Assembly (NCBI GenBank): GCA_035765195.1
Contig: DASTYC010000006.1
Location: 248,001 to 312,000, forward strand
From: CALAED01 sp035765195
Lineage (GTDB): Bacteria > Actinomycetota > Actinomycetes > Streptosporangiales > Streptosporangiaceae
DNA: 64,000 nt
Direction of reading: 5' to 3'
The stretch's first letter is position 1; every line of letters begins with the position of its first letter. Positions 63,204 through 64,000 of this stretch are shown in pieces. Both the position numbers and the translations under genes were made by a program. Under the pieces are notes generated by a model that was not told where the DNA came from, did no database searches, and saw only the letters and a program-made list of their open reading frames with translations.

Positions 63204-63947
63204 GTGAGCCAGCCAGTGAACGAGGTCCTACGACGAGCCCTCGACGAAGGGCGACTTCGTGTTGACGACCTCGCGGAACAAGTCGGCGTCGACCCCAAGA
63301 CCGTCCGCCGCTGGCTCGCCGGCCGCCTCCCGTACCGACGCCACAGGCTCAGCGTCGCCCAGATCCTCGGCCTCGACGAGACCGACCTCTGGCCCCAGAC
63401 GATCCCGCAACCGCCCCTCAATGCAGAGCCACCCAAAGCCGAGATCGTCGCCATCTACCCCCATCGATGGGCCGTCCCACGCGCCGTCTGGCTACAGCAC
63501 TTCGCGCGCGCCCAACACGAGATCGGCATCCTCGCCTACGCCGGCCTCTTCCTCGCCGAAGACACAGGCATCCTCCGCCTCCTCGCCGACAAAGCAAGCA
63601 ACGGAGTAACCGTCCGCATCCTCCTCGGCGACCCAGAAAGCCCCCGAGCCTCCGAACGAGGCGCCGACGAGGGCATCGGCGAAGCCATGGCCGCAAAGAT
63701 CCGCAACAGCCTCATCCTCTACCAACCACTCCGCGACCTCGAACACGTCCAAATCCGCCTACACGACACAGTCCTCTACAACTCCATCTACCGAGCCGAC
63801 GACGACCTCCTGATAAACCCCCACGCCTACGGCATCGCCGCCGCACACTCACCCGTCCTCCACATACGCAAAACCGCCCCCGACGACATGGCCACCACCT
63901 ACCTCAACAGCTTCGACCGCGTTTGGTCCCGCGCTCTATCGACATAG
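63204..63947 (+). CDS. HTH regulator with degenerate PLD-like domain (DUF5919-type), copy 2
   Basis: Same architecture as the 58726 gene: HTH (LAEQVGVDPKTVRRWLAGR), then GILAYAGLFLAEDTG, VRILLGDPESP, RGADEGIGEAMAAKIRNS and RLHDTVLYNSIYRADDDLL. The HKD Lys and Asp are again Thr and Ser. Identity to copy 1 is about half by eye in the PLD-like part. The GTG at 63204 is used; GTG 63216 is possible. Confidence 0.82.
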   Translation: MSQPVNEVLRRALDEGRLRVDDLAEQVGVDPKTVRRWLAGRLPYRRHRLSVAQILGLDETDLWPQTIPQPPLNAEPPKAEIVAIYPHRWAVPRAVWLQHFARAQHEIGILAYAGLFLAEDTGILRLLADKASNGVTVRILLGDPESPRASERGADEGIGEAMAAKIRNSLILYQPLRDLEHVQIRLHDTVLYNSIYRADDDLLINPHAYGIAAAHSPVLHIRKTAPDDMATTYLNSFDRVWSRALST

Positions 63948-64000
63948 TCCCTATACACGGGGTTCTGGTCTCGCGTAAAGCAGACCGTGCGTGCGTCCGC

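Overview
The window is 64 kb of very GC-rich actinobacterial chromosome. Diagnostic genes are bldG with its anti-sigma partner, a WhiB-family gene that reads as wblA/whiB4, a Tad pilus cluster of actinobacterial type, marP, a DUF4244 pilin, a paired ArsA-like ATPase operon and a ponA2-type penicillin-binding protein. The gene order from acsA to the metallophosphoesterase (about 34.5-53.7 kb) matches, from memory, the Mycobacterium Rv3667-Rv3683 block and the Streptomyces SCO3546-SCO3580 block. The protein flavour suggests a filamentous actinomycete of the Streptosporangiales type, but no rRNA is present to confirm this.

Layout. 1-12 kb holds mixed metabolic and regulatory genes: Rieske protein, TSUP permease, SPFH/NfeD pair, ABC ATPase, GAF histidine kinase/response regulator, SDR, QueA-like enzyme, APH-like phosphotransferase, a decayed P-loop kinase, and a PCMT-like methyltransferase overlapping an unlisted 32-residue peptide gene. 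12-24 kb: serB, sixA, H+-pyrophosphatase, a large membrane protein, bldG and its anti-sigma factor, a DUF1998 helicase and a secreted GDPD. 24-33 kb: a DUF234-type ATPase remnant, a secreted FnIII protein and the Tad operon (tadZ-A-B-C, pilin, tadE, tadE/G-like) interrupted by a CadD-like transporter, followed upstream by about 1 kb without a convincing gene. 33-53.7 kb: the conserved core block with Fic-like protein, acsA, holin-like protein, epoxide hydrolase, CoA-type Nudix, marP, DUF309, nth, crp, MBL, Nudix, RidA, DUF4177, slipin, two ArsA-like ATPases, wblA, ponA2, YqeY and metallophosphoesterase.

From 53.75 kb to the end is an integrative element inserted at a tRNA-Pro(CGG) gene. The backbone genes run toward the tRNA: integrase, ribbon-helix-helix protein, excisionase, FtsK/TraB-like translocase and four small proteins (two membrane, one zinc-ribbon-like). 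A divergent rightward set follows: an HTH/degenerate-PLD regulator coupled to a Nudix hydrolase, an RsbW-type ATPase, four unrecognised proteins of lower GC, an HD-domain protein and a second HTH/degenerate-PLD paralogue. The promoters of both paralogues and of the ATPase gene carry doubled ACGTC/GACGTC sites, so this set looks like one regulon. No replication initiator and no distal attachment site are visible, so the element continues past the window.

The most interesting signals are the twin HTH/PLD-like regulators with shared operators and enzymatic partners, the phased hexamer inverted array between xis and ftsK (candidate transfer locus), the 32-residue peptide/methyltransferase pair, two Crp-type sites (acsA and crp), and several inverted-repeat or G-run structures in intergenic DNA.
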